DNA from: DAOUEG01 sp964595455
GTDB taxonomy: Bacteria; Chloroflexota; Dehalococcoidia; Dehalococcoidales; RBG-16-60-22
Direction: 5' to 3'
DNA: 64,000 nt
Assembly (NCBI GenBank): GCA_964595455.1
Contig: CAZQQL010000002.1
Location: 1 to 64,000, forward strand
The translations under genes and the position numbers were made by a program. The notes under the pieces were generated by a model. The model saw nothing but the letters and a program-made list of their open reading frames with translations, did not search any database and was not told the origin of the DNA. Each line of letters begins with the position of its first letter. Position 1 is the first letter of the stretch. Shown here one piece after another: positions 31,678 through 40,452 of this stretch.

Positions 31678-33774
31678 TTGGAAGATATCACCATCACCAT
31701 CGACGGTCGGACGGTCGTCACCGTGGCCGGTAAAAGCGTTCTCGAAGCCGCCCTCGATGCCGGTATGTATATTCCCCACCTCTGTTACCACCCTGACTTG
31801 CCCGCGGTAGACAACTGTAAGCTCTGCATGGTGGAGATTGAAGGCGTTGAAGGTGTCACTACTTCCTGCACGACGGCCGCCGCTGATGGTATGATCGTCA
31901 GGACCGATACCGAAGCTGTGAAAAAGAGCCGGCAGCAGGCCATCATCGAGATCCTCACTCCGCACCCATCCGATTGCGGGAGTTGCATCAAGTACCTCAA
32001 CTGCGAACTCCAGTCGCTCAAACAGTATTTTTCCACGGACGACCTCGAGATACACCATCGGTCCAAACTGCTGCCCGTCGATGCCGGTAACCCTCTCTTT
32101 GTCCTCGACCCGAACAAGTGCGTCCTCTGCGGCCGTTGTATCCGCGCCTGCCGGGACCTGCGTGGTGTCGGTATCCTGGACTTCCGGGAAGCTGGGGAGG
32201 AGCGCTATGCCGGGACGGAAAACCACCTGCCGCTGGCCGATGCCGGCTGCCGGTTCTGCGGCGCCTGCGCCGAGGTCTGTCCCACCGGGGCCATCCTGGA
32301 CAAGGAAGAACTGACTAAGGGGAAAAGCCGGAAGGCCGCGCTTGTTCCGTGCCGTTATACCTGCCCTGCGGAAATTGATGTACCCGGCTATGTCCGCTTG
32401 ATCAAGCAAGGAGATTATGACACAGCCGCGGCGCTGATATGGGAGAAAGTGCCCTTCCCGGCGGTCCTGGGATACATCTGCGACCATCCCTGCGAACTCG
32501 CCTGCAAGCGCGGCTTCGTCAACGAAGCCATTTCCATCCGGGACCTGAAACGGTTCGCCGTGCTTCACGCCGGTGAGGCCGCTGAAACCGAAAACCTGCC
32601 TGCCACGGACAAAAAAGTTGCGATCATAGGTTCCGGACCCGCCGGTCTGACTGCCGCGTACTACCTGGCCCGGCAGGGGCACCAGGTTACGGTCTTCGAG
32701 GCCATGCCCCTGGCCGGCGGCATGATGCGCTACGGTATTCCGGAATACCGTCTTCCGTCCGAGATACTTGATAAGGAGATCGCGAAAGTCCAAAAAACCG
32801 GTTTTGAAATCAGGACGTGTTCCCATATCGAATCTGTTGATGCGTTATTCGAACAGGGTTTCGAGGCAATTATCATTGCGATCGGAACACACCTCGGACA
32901 GAAGCTGCCGTTAGCTGGCTCAGACAGTACTTACGTTTACACCGCCGTGGATTTTCTGCGTAGTGTGAAGGCAGGAGAGCCACCGAGCCTCGGTGAAAAG
33001 GTCGTGGTACTGGGCGGCGGCAGTGTCGGGTTCGACTGCGCCCGGACGGCGATTCGTCTCGGCGCGCACAGGGTACAGGTAGCCTGCCTGGAATGCCGTG
33101 ATGACATGCTCGCTGCTCCGGAAGAAATCCGGCAAGCGCGGGAAGAAGGCGTTGCCGTTCATCCTGCCACGTCCTTTACCCGGATACTGACCGAAGGGGA
33201 CAGCGTCACCGGTGTGGAATGCCTTGACGTTGAATCATTTTCTTTCGATGATGACGGCCGGCCTCAGATCGAGGTCAAAGACGGCTCGGAACATGTCCTG
33301 GAAGCCGATACCGTCATATTTGCGGTCGGGCAGAAGCCGGCTATTCCGTCCGGTTTCGGCCTCGATATCAATGATAAGAAGCTGCTGTCAGTCGATTCCT
33401 ATACACTGGAGACAGATCGTTCGGGTGTCTTCGCCGTCGGAGACGCGGTAACCGGCACGGCCTCGGTAGTAAAAGCTATTGCCGGTGGCAGGAAGACCGC
33501 CGCCGCTGTAGACCGCTTCCTGGGCGGTGACGGTGAACTCGAACTAAAGAAGAAAGCGGCCAGGACCGATGACGGCATCGGCAAACTGGACGGCTTCGCT
33601 GCCCTGCCTCGCCAGGCAGGTGTATTCGCCCCGGTAGAGGAGCGGACGGCCTGTTTCTGCCTTGTGGATGAAGGGCTTGACGAACCGTCCGCTCGCGCCG
33701 AGTCCGATCGCTGCCTCCAGTGCGATTTGAGGACGCACATCAGGCCCGTCAAATTCTGGAGCGATTACGCATAG
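31678..33774 (+). CDS. Multi-cluster Fe-S / GltD-like NAD(P)-binding flavoprotein
   Basis: The 698-residue protein has, in order: a plant-type 2Fe-2S domain (CYHPDLP, then CKLC and SCTT, residues about 36-66); a NuoG-type His/Cys cluster (HPSDCGSCIKYLNC, about 98-111); two 4Fe-4S motifs (CVLCGRCIRAC and CRFCGACAEVCP); a GltD-like adaptor (CRYTCPAEIDVPG, CDHPCELACKRG); an FAD fold (AIIGSGPAGLTAAYYLARQG, about 318); and an NAD(P) fold (VVLGGGSVGFDCARTA). It should move electrons between NAD(P)H and an acceptor. The next gene encodes a flavoprotein that may be the partner. A TTG start is supported by GAGGAGG upstream. Confidence 0.88.
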   Translation: MEDITITIDGRTVVTVAGKSVLEAALDAGMYIPHLCYHPDLPAVDNCKLCMVEIEGVEGVTTSCTTAAADGMIVRTDTEAVKKSRQQAIIEILTPHPSDCGSCIKYLNCELQSLKQYFSTDDLEIHHRSKLLPVDAGNPLFVLDPNKCVLCGRCIRACRDLRGVGILDFREAGEERYAGTENHLPLADAGCRFCGACAEVCPTGAILDKEELTKGKSRKAALVPCRYTCPAEIDVPGYVRLIKQGDYDTAAALIWEKVPFPAVLGYICDHPCELACKRGFVNEAISIRDLKRFAVLHAGEAAETENLPATDKKVAIIGSGPAGLTAAYYLARQGHQVTVFEAMPLAGGMMRYGIPEYRLPSEILDKEIAKVQKTGFEIRTCSHIESVDALFEQGFEAIIIAIGTHLGQKLPLAGSDSTYVYTAVDFLRSVKAGEPPSLGEKVVVLGGGSVGFDCARTAIRLGAHRVQVACLECRDDMLAAPEEIRQAREEGVAVHPATSFTRILTEGDSVTGVECLDVESFSFDDDGRPQIEVKDGSEHVLEADTVIFAVGQKPAIPSGFGLDINDKKLLSVDSYTLETDRSGVFAVGDAVTGTASVVKAIAGGRKTAAAVDRFLGGDGELELKKKAARTDDGIGKLDGFAALPRQAGVFAPVEERTACFCLVDEGLDEPSARAESDRCLQCDLRTHIRPVKFWSDYA

Positions 33775-33906
33775 AGCGAGTGAATGAGTTGTAGAAAGTG
33801 ATGATTTGTCATCCTGAGTAAGCCAAAGACGGAAGAAGGATTCGTCCTTTCCTTCTAAAGGGATAACGGAGATTGCTGTTATAGATTCTGAAAGCAGGTG
33901 AATATC

Positions 33907-35340
33907 ATGCAGACTGAATTTGATGTCGTTGTCATCGGGTCCGGCGCTACCGGCCTGGCCGCCGCGGTCACCGCCGCCCAGGGCGGAGCCAAAGTAGCAG
34001 TTTTTGAAAAACAGCGTTCTTTCGGAGGTACGTCCAACTTCTTCGAGGGCACATTTGCGGTGGAAAGCTCCCTGCAGCGCGCCCGTTACATCACCTACAG
34101 TCGTGACGACGCTTTCAAGTACATCATGGAATACAGCCACTGGCGGGCCAATCCTCGTCTGGTCAGGGCGGTCGTCAACGAGTCCGCGGATACTATCGAC
34201 TGGCTCCAGCAACAGGGCGTGGAGTTCTTTGACGCCACCATCAATATGCCCGATTCCCCCCGCACCTACCACCATGTCAAAGGTAAAGGTGAAGCGGTGG
34301 TCAAGTGCCTTGTCACGAAGGCGAGAGAACTTGGGGTCGAGATGAAGACCTCGGTCTCCGTCAAACGGCTTCTCAAGCAGGGTGGCAAGATCACCGGCGT
34401 CATCATCGAAGACAACGATGAAGAAGTCCGGATCACTGCCAGGGCGGTGGTTATCGCCACCGGAGGCTTCATCAATAATAAAGAATGGGTCAAGAGGTAC
34501 ACCGGCTATGAACTGGACAAAGATCTTATGATAGTCGGTAACGTGGACAAGATGGGAGAAGGCATCCGCATGGCCTGGGAAGCCGGAGCCGCGGAAGAAG
34601 GCATCGGCACCATAGAGATATACCGCGTAGGTCCCGTCGCCCCGGAATTTCCCATGGGCTGCCAGCTCGAATTCGCCGCCACGCAGCCGGACCTCTGGGT
34701 GGACCCGCGCGGCTACCGTTTCTGCGATGAAAGCATCGCTTTCTATGACAGTTCCGTTGGCAACGCCAATGCGCGCATCCCGGAAAAGTTCTCGTGGACC
34801 ATTTTTGACGATTCGGTTATCCGCCGCATGCTCGAAAAAGGCGTGGACAAGAACGTCGGCATGGCTAACCCGCCAGGCGCCAAACCCCTGGAATTCCACA
34901 AGGAGTTGGAAGCCGCTCTGGGGCGGAAATCGGCTGAAGTCCACAAGGCGGACTCCGTGGAAGAACTGGCCGGGAAACTGGGTATGGACCCCGCTGTTCT
35001 GAAAGCCACGGTGGGTGAATACAATGCCGCCTGCGCCTGCGGGCACGACGCCCTGTTCAGCAAGGACCGCAAATACCTCTGGGCGCTCCAGGGGCCATCT
35101 TTCTACGCCATCCGCGCCCGGTCCATCTGTCTCGGCACCATGGGCGGTATCAAGATCAACCAGAAAGCGGAGGCAGTCGATAAAGCCGATCAGGCCATTC
35201 CCGGTTTGTACGCAGGCGGCTTCGATGCGGGCGGTATGTACGGGGACAGTTATCCCATCAACGGCTCATCCGGTCTGGCTTCGGCGTTCGCGCTCAATAC
35301 CGGGCGGCTGGCCGGTAAGAACGCCTTGAAGTACCTCTAG
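33907..35340 (+). CDS. FAD-dependent fumarate reductase/ketosteroid-dehydrogenase-like flavoprotein
   Basis: The 477-residue protein begins with FDVVVIGSGATGLAAAVTAA (residues about 5-24), followed by EKQRSFGGTSNFFEG, and has the late FAD motif IPGLYAGGFDAGGMYGDSYP. The middle matches the fumarate reductase flavoprotein C-domain style (AVVIATGGFINNKEW). It probably reduces or desaturates a C=C bond of a pathway intermediate, taking electrons from the 698-residue Fe-S protein encoded 132 bases upstream. ATG 33907 is preferred over GTG 33898 because AGGTG lies 6 bases before it. The substrate is unknown. Confidence 0.85.
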   Translation: MQTEFDVVVIGSGATGLAAAVTAAQGGAKVAVFEKQRSFGGTSNFFEGTFAVESSLQRARYITYSRDDAFKYIMEYSHWRANPRLVRAVVNESADTIDWLQQQGVEFFDATINMPDSPRTYHHVKGKGEAVVKCLVTKARELGVEMKTSVSVKRLLKQGGKITGVIIEDNDEEVRITARAVVIATGGFINNKEWVKRYTGYELDKDLMIVGNVDKMGEGIRMAWEAGAAEEGIGTIEIYRVGPVAPEFPMGCQLEFAATQPDLWVDPRGYRFCDESIAFYDSSVGNANARIPEKFSWTIFDDSVIRRMLEKGVDKNVGMANPPGAKPLEFHKELEAALGRKSAEVHKADSVEELAGKLGMDPAVLKATVGEYNAACACGHDALFSKDRKYLWALQGPSFYAIRARSICLGTMGGIKINQKAEAVDKADQAIPGLYAGGFDAGGMYGDSYPINGSSGLASAFALNTGRLAGKNALKYL

Positions 35341-35358
35341 AAATAATCAACCGGATTA

Positions 35359-36831
35359 TTATTCAGCAGACTCAGGTGCAGCGACCCGGGGAACGGTCTG
35401 CTGAACGGGATTGTTCCTTGTGAACGCCGCCGCGATGACGGAAAACAGGCTGATGATGCTGGCTATCAGGATGACTTCCTGAAAGCTGCTCGTTACCGCC
35501 AGCCGTGACGCCATGTCCGCGCCGACGCCCTGCGCCGAATATGCAGAGAGTTTCGCTGCTTCTTTGATCGTATACAGCGTACCGCCGATGGCGGTGCCCG
35601 TAGCGCTTCCGAGCAGTCTCAGGGTATTGGCAACGCCAAGGGTTGTCGCCAGGCTGGACCGGGGTGTTGCGCCGATCATTGCACTCTGATTTGGCGGATT
35701 GAAAGCTCCCATCCCGGCGCCGAACAATAGCAGGACCAGAGCTATGTGAAATGCCTGTGTTTCGAGGTCAAGCCTGCTTCCCAGGAAAAGAGCCAGCGTG
35801 AAGAGGGCCGTGGCGACGATCAATGGGATACGGGTGCCGAACTTATCGCAGAACCATCCGCTCAACGGTGATACCAGCAGCGGCGGGATCGCGATCAGGG
35901 CCATCAATAAGCCTGATGTCGATGATGACAGGAGGAGCCCGTTAATCATCAGGAAAGGAAAGAGGAGCGGTCCCATTGTCCCCGCTGACATCTGAATGAT
36001 GCCGGTGAGGCCGGCCATGGTGAACGTCCGGTTTCTGAACAGCTTGAGGTCCAATACCGGCTGGCTGGCCCGGCGTTCGATGAAGATAAACGCCCCGAGG
36101 AACAGCACCCCCGCAGCTATCATGGCAATGCCGACAGGGGAACCGTAACCGATCTCGTCGCCGATGTTGAGATAAAGCAGCAGCGATGCCATCCCGAGCA
36201 GCAGCGTCGCGGCGCCGGCATAGTCGATTTTGAGTTTCAGACTGGCGTCTTTTTGCTCCCGTATCAGGACGGCCGCCAGGAGCAGGCTGATGATACCGAC
36301 CGGGATGCGCGTATAGAACATTCCCTGCCAGTCAAGGAAATCAAGTATCACCCCGCCGAGAGCCGGCCCGGCGATCAGCCCGACTGACACCAGTACCGAA
36401 AACAGACCGATGGCCCGCCCTTGCTGCTCCTGCGGGAACACCGCCACGACGATGGCGCTTCCTACCGTCATCAACATGGCGGCGCCGGCCCCCTGGACGA
36501 TACGAGCGCCGATGAGGAACCCGATGTTGGGAGACAGGGAACAAAAGACCAGTCCGACCGTGTAAATTATCACGCCCGCCATATAGACCTTTTTCCGTCC
36601 TATGGCATCACCGACGCGGGCTAGTGTCAGCATCAGTCCGAGTTCAGCGATGGCGAAAGCGATCGTAAGCCAGATCAGGACGGATGCGTCCGTGTCGAAT
36701 ACCCTGGCCAGACGCGGGAATGAGACCGTCACGATGCTCATGTCCAGTGTGGCGGAAAAATTTGCCAGGCCGACGGTGAACAGTACCCACCAGCGGTAGC
36801 TGCTTCCCAGGCCGTCCCCGAACTTTTTCAT
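35359..36831 (-). CDS. MFS transporter, DHA2 (14-helix drug:H+ antiporter) type
   Basis: The 490-residue protein has about fourteen hydrophobic helices and major-facilitator motifs: LARVGDAIGRKKVYMAGVII (motif A) and VQGAGAAMLMTVGSAIVVAV as in EmrB/QacA relatives, with the DHA2 N-end FSATLDMSIVTVSFPRLARV. It should export small organic compounds using the proton gradient. It is convergent with the flavoprotein gene and may export a substrate or by-product of the nearby pathway. No strong ribosome site is visible. The C-terminal tail is short. Confidence 0.88.
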   Translation of the reverse strand: MKKFGDGLGSSYRWWVLFTVGLANFSATLDMSIVTVSFPRLARVFDTDASVLIWLTIAFAIAELGLMLTLARVGDAIGRKKVYMAGVIIYTVGLVFCSLSPNIGFLIGARIVQGAGAAMLMTVGSAIVVAVFPQEQQGRAIGLFSVLVSVGLIAGPALGGVILDFLDWQGMFYTRIPVGIISLLLAAVLIREQKDASLKLKIDYAGAATLLLGMASLLLYLNIGDEIGYGSPVGIAMIAAGVLFLGAFIFIERRASQPVLDLKLFRNRTFTMAGLTGIIQMSAGTMGPLLFPFLMINGLLLSSSTSGLLMALIAIPPLLVSPLSGWFCDKFGTRIPLIVATALFTLALFLGSRLDLETQAFHIALVLLLFGAGMGAFNPPNQSAMIGATPRSSLATTLGVANTLRLLGSATGTAIGGTLYTIKEAAKLSAYSAQGVGADMASRLAVTSSFQEVILIASIISLFSVIAAAFTRNNPVQQTVPRVAAPESAE

Positions 36832-36980
36832 GCGTGTCTCAGGAGTCTACCTTCGAAAAGAGAAGTAATTAAGAAAGTTAACTATTTACTATTTTGACAT
36901 ATTTTGCAGACCAGTTCAATCCGCGAATGACGAATATTCCGGAGTCTAGGTCTGAAGGTGAACCGCCCGGCTGGTTATGA

Positions 36981-37832
36981 TTACCAAACTGGAAGCTCGG
37001 GGTTGCGGCCTGCCAGGAGGTTATCAGCCCGCTGCCTGAAGAGCCGGTTGACCAGCGGGTCCGTGGTGATATAGAACTCCTCTTCCCTGATAGCGTTGAA
37101 GACGATGTCGGCGGATTCCGCGGGCGTCAGGACCTTGATCTGCGTTTCGTGCGATTTCCACACCAGGGAAGGAGGCTGCTCGGGTTCATCTTCGCCGGTC
37201 TTTAGTTCCGCCGGCCGGTTTCTTTCAGCATCGCTGATCCTTGACTCCACGAACGCGGGGCAGAGCACGCTGACACCTATCCGTGAATTGTTGCGCTTGA
37301 GCTGGTGGTACAACCCTTCAGAAAGACTGATGACACCGGCCTTGGTAGTGGCGTAAATGATGAGGTTCGACTCCGAGATGAGGCCCGCCATCGAGGCGGT
37401 ATTGACGATATGGCACTCCGCGTCCTGCTGCAGCATGGCTGGTACGAACGCCTTGATGCCGTAGACCACCCCCATCAAGTTCACGCCGATGAGCCAGTCC
37501 CAGTCCTCCAATGCGTTCTCCCAGACCGGTTTCCGTGTCGATGCTCCGGCCTGGACGCCGGCATTGTTGCAGAGCAGGTGGACGCCGCCGAACCTGTCCA
37601 GCGTTTTCTGCAGCAGTTCCCGGACCTGGTCGTAGCGGGAAACATCAGTCCTGACCGTCAGGACCTCCGCTCCCAGGGACCGGAGCGATGCTTCCGCCTG
37701 CTTCAGGGCAGTCTCTTCGATATCCGCGACGACCACTTTCATCCCTTCACGGGCGCATTTCTCCGCCAGTCCCCACCCGATGCCGCTGGCGCCTCCGGTG
37801 ATGACGGCTACCTTATCTGTAAATTCTTTCAT
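36981..37832 (-). CDS. Short-chain dehydrogenase/reductase
   Basis: The 283-residue protein has the classical SDR sites: cofactor loop ITGGASGIGWGLAE (about residues 11-24), NNAGVQAG (about 89), catalytic Ser in NTASMAGL and the YATTK pair (about 160). An Asp after the second strand (VVADIEE) suggests NAD preference. A C-terminal extension with KTGEDEPEQPPSLV is unusual for the family. GAGG precedes the ATG. It is followed by the MFS gene on the same strand after about 150 AT-rich bases, which could hold a separate promoter. The substrate is unknown. Confidence 0.9.
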   Translation of the reverse strand: MKEFTDKVAVITGGASGIGWGLAEKCAREGMKVVVADIEETALKQAEASLRSLGAEVLTVRTDVSRYDQVRELLQKTLDRFGGVHLLCNNAGVQAGASTRKPVWENALEDWDWLIGVNLMGVVYGIKAFVPAMLQQDAECHIVNTASMAGLISESNLIIYATTKAGVISLSEGLYHQLKRNNSRIGVSVLCPAFVESRISDAERNRPAELKTGEDEPEQPPSLVWKSHETQIKVLTPAESADIVFNAIREEEFYITTDPLVNRLFRQRADNLLAGRNPELPVW

Positions 37833-37933
37833 GAATCCGGCTCCTCTAGAGGATTACTCAATTATAGGAGAGGGAAGAAAGGTCGGGCAACTGCTTGACC
37901 AACATAAGGTGGCTATGCAATTCCTTTGTTATA

Positions 37934-38563
37934 ATGAATATGATGCTCGCATGGTTGTATTCGCATCTGATAGACCCGCTCTTGGAGGATACCCGGTTGT
38001 TGATACCGGGTTTTGCCGGCATGACCGCCGGAAAACGTGTCCTTGATGTTTGTTGCGGCACCGGCGTACAGGTCAGGGTCTACTCGGCAGCCGGTTTGAA
38101 GGCCGTTGGTATCGATATCAGCTCCAGTATGATATCCCGGGCCGTTAAATCAAGGGAAGGAATCCTACCCGCCGGGTGTTTCCTACGAGCGGATTCAGCC
38201 CGCTTGCCTTTCCCGGATGGAAGCTTTGATTTCGTATCGGTATCATTCGGGCTCCATGATAAACCGGAACCACTCCGCAGCCAGACCGTGAGCGAAATGA
38301 AAAGGGTTGTCAAAATGGGCGGTACTCTTGTATTCGTCGATTACCGGGTACCCCTGGCGCGAAATCATTGGTCCGTTTTGGCCGGGGTAGCGGAATTTCT
38401 CATCGGCGGCTCGCATTACCTGGGTTTCCGGCAATTCGTGATTTCCAGAGGTTTACCGGGACTATTGGCCGGCTCGGGCATTACCGTTACTGATAGACTT
38501 CTCCAGGCCGGCGGTTTGATGGAAGTTGTGACAGGAACTGTGGCCCCTTTATCGGTTTCTTGA
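37934..38563 (+). CDS. Class I SAM-dependent methyltransferase
   Basis: The 209-residue product has methyltransferase motif I, VLDVCCGTGVQVR, the acidic motif II in AVGIDISSSMISRAV, then LPFPDGSFDFVSVSFGLHD and LVFVDYRVP, as in UbiE-like enzymes. The acceptor substrate is unknown. The start is uncertain: ATGs at 37934, 37940 and 37943 are available, and TATAAT (37930-37935) overlaps the first, so a leaderless start at 37943 is possible even though no good -35 box is seen. The frame continues upstream to 37895. A hydrophobic C-terminal part could touch the membrane. Confidence 0.78.
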   Translation: MNMMLAWLYSHLIDPLLEDTRLLIPGFAGMTAGKRVLDVCCGTGVQVRVYSAAGLKAVGIDISSSMISRAVKSREGILPAGCFLRADSARLPFPDGSFDFVSVSFGLHDKPEPLRSQTVSEMKRVVKMGGTLVFVDYRVPLARNHWSVLAGVAEFLIGGSHYLGFRQFVISRGLPGLLAGSGITVTDRLLQAGGLMEVVTGTVAPLSVS

Positions 38564-38628
38564 ACAACCTCGCCGGAGGTTATTTAGGGGTAAACACCCA
38601 TGTGATATGGTGGGCAATACAGTAGCCG

Positions 38629-38671
38629 GTGTGACGTCAGTACTATATTCTGGTAGTAAATAGTCACACCA
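38629..38671. promoter_or_regulatory. Inverted repeat upstream of the response-regulator gene
   Basis: GGTGTGAC (38629-38636) and GTCACACC (38664-38671) are perfect inverted arms 27 bases apart. Within them GTGACG (38632-38637) and TAGTAA (38655-38660) could act as -35 and -10 boxes with 17-base spacing, so a dimeric regulator bound here would control the following gene. Confidence 0.5.
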
Positions 38672-38701
38672 CTACTCAGGACTAAGGCAGGAGGACCTGA
38701 T

Positions 38702-39379
38702 ATGGGATCCAGGAAGAATATAACGATACTCAGCCCCCAGATTTTGTTCCGGAACGGCCTCGAACACATCCTCTCCGCCGAACCCTCTTTTCAGCTTATC
38801 GGTTCGGTGGACTTCAACAACGGGGTCGAACATGTGCTGGAGAAAATGCCACCGGATACCGCCATTATCGATGTCGATGGCACGCCGGACCTCGGCTTCA
38901 ACATTGCGCAGAGGATCAAGCACCGCCTTCCCAACGTCGGTATCGTCATCTTCTCTTCCAATCCCAGTGACGAGCAGCTTTTCCTCGCTCTGAAAGCCCA
39001 GGCTTCCGCTTACCTGAGCAAGGAAGCCAGCACCGAGGAGATCATCAAAACCATTACGCTCGTATCGGACGGCGGTTATCCCATCAACGAAAGTCTGCAC
39101 ACCAAGCCGAAGGTCGCCGAGCAGGTACTACAGAAGTTCCAGCAGCTTTCTCTCAATGCCGAGACGGAAAACGTCCTCTCACCGCTTACACCCCGCGAGA
39201 CGCAGATCCTGAAGCTTATTGCTGAAGGATATCTTAACAAGCAGATCGCCGCTACCCTGGATATCAGCGAACAGACCATCAAGAACCACGTGACGTCGAT
39301 CCTGCGTAAGTTGAATGCCAACGCCCGCACGGAGGCTGTGGTCATCGCCATCCGGCAGGGCCTTATTACTATCGACTAG
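38702..39379 (+). CDS. NarL/LuxR-type response regulator with degenerate receiver
   Basis: The 225-residue protein joins a receiver domain to a LuxR-type HTH. The phosphoacceptor Asp is likely in TAIIDVDG (about residue 57) and the conserved Lys in LSKEAS is kept, but the N-terminal acidic pair is replaced (ITILSPQILFRNG), so Mg2+-dependent phosphorylation may be lost. The HTH is canonical: LTPRETQILKLIAEGYLNKQ, then ISEQTIKNHVTSILRKL. No histidine kinase is adjacent. AGGAGG precedes the ATG and a good terminator follows (39412-39444). Confidence 0.88.
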   Translation: MGSRKNITILSPQILFRNGLEHILSAEPSFQLIGSVDFNNGVEHVLEKMPPDTAIIDVDGTPDLGFNIAQRIKHRLPNVGIVIFSSNPSDEQLFLALKAQASAYLSKEASTEEIIKTITLVSDGGYPINESLHTKPKVAEQVLQKFQQLSLNAETENVLSPLTPRETQILKLIAEGYLNKQIAATLDISEQTIKNHVTSILRKLNANARTEAVVIAIRQGLITID

Positions 39380-39411
39380 CTCTTTCTGGGAGAAAAATTT
39401 GGAATTATGAG

Positions 39412-39444
39412 CGGCAGCCGGGAATAATCCGGCTGCCGTTTTTT
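39412..39444 (+). terminator. Rho-independent terminator of the response-regulator gene
   Basis: CGGCAGCCGG (39412-39422 region) pairs with CCGGCTGCCG (39429-39438) around a short AT-rich loop and is followed by TTTTTT (39439-39444). Confidence 0.88.
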
Positions 39445-39504
39445 GTATCCGGAACGCCGTACTGGTTATACTACGGTAGAATGTTTTCCCGGGAGAGTTC
39501 CAGA

Positions 39505-40452
39505 ATGGCAAAAAAAATACTGCAAGACCTTCTCAGAGAATCCAGGAGCTGTGTCGTGGCGCCGTGCGTGTATGATTGCGCCTCGGCCCGGGCGGTGGAA
39601 CTAGTCGGCTTCAAGGCGATGATGCTGAGCGGCGGAGAACTGTCTCTCGCCATGAACGGCGTAGTCGATTACGGCTTCACCAATCTTACTGACATCGAGT
39701 GGATGGTCAGCCGGCTCAGCCAGTCCTCACCCCTGGCCCTGGCGGTAGATATAGAAGACGGCTTCGGCGGTCCACTGGCTGTCTACCGGACCTGCAAGCG
39801 GCTGGTGCGGGCAGGCGCCCAGGCCCTGCAGCTTGAAGACTCCGGTGATATGGAAGAATCTACCATGCTGCTCCCGCGGGAGCAGTACTATGCCAAGGTC
39901 GAAGCCGCGGTAGCCGCCCTGAAAGGCACGAACTGCATACTGATCGCACGGACGAATGCCGATCCCGCCACCCAGCTCGATGAAGGCTGCGATCGGTGTA
40001 AAAGAGCCGTCGAACTCGGCGCCGGGATGACCACCGTGGTCAAACTGAACAACCTTGAAGATGCGAAGTATGTCTCGAAAAAAGTGCCGGGCTGGAAGAT
40101 GTACCCGGACGTCAAGGGCAGGGACGGCGTCCCGGAGGTTATGGTGGAGGAGATATTCCCGCTTGGTTTCAACTTCATGACCATGCACTATCTTCTTAAA
40201 GCAGCCATGGACGGCATGCTCGAGCATGGCAAGAAGAACTTCGCCCAGCAGGGCGTACTCTACACGTGTGACAAAGAGGATGCCACCGGTATCCGCGGGG
40301 ACAGCGCCACGCCGCTCTTCGATCCGCAGGGATACATGGAACTGGAAGGCCGGTTCACACGCAAGCGGAAGGACTATACCATCGTGGGCAACGAAGTTGA
40401 AGATTTCCCGCCGGGATTTGTGCGGAACCCCATTGACGAAAGGTTGACATAA
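39505..40452 (+). CDS. Isocitrate lyase / PEP mutase superfamily protein
   Basis: The 315-residue protein has the superfamily core: VVAPCVYDCASARAVELVGF, LSGGELSLAMNG, the metal site VDIEDGFGG (about residue 80) and LEDSGDMEE, then ILIARTNADPA. The KKCGH catalytic loop of isocitrate and methylisocitrate lyases is absent, so it is more like oxaloacetate decarboxylase or carboxy-PEP mutase relatives that cleave or form C-C or C-P bonds of 2-oxoacid-like substrates. Start 39505 is favoured by GGGAG 8 bases upstream. The next gene starts directly at its stop codon. Confidence 0.85.
   Translation: MAKKILQDLLRESRSCVVAPCVYDCASARAVELVGFKAMMLSGGELSLAMNGVVDYGFTNLTDIEWMVSRLSQSSPLALAVDIEDGFGGPLAVYRTCKRLVRAGAQALQLEDSGDMEESTMLLPREQYYAKVEAAVAALKGTNCILIARTNADPATQLDEGCDRCKRAVELGAGMTTVVKLNNLEDAKYVSKKVPGWKMYPDVKGRDGVPEVMVEEIFPLGFNFMTMHYLLKAAMDGMLEHGKKNFAQQGVLYTCDKEDATGIRGDSATPLFDPQGYMELEGRFTRKRKDYTIVGNEVEDFPPGFVRNPIDERLT

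Noticed and set aside
31555..32826. 423-codon open frame on the minus strand (and a similar one at 33544-35046)
   Set aside because: Both are antisense to genes with unmistakable Fe-S and FAD motifs and show no domain of their own.
33800..33860. Possible GTCATCCTGAG-type dispersed repeat between the Fe-S protein and flavoprotein genes
   Set aside because: Only TGTCATCCTGAG matches well; the rest is too diverged to call.
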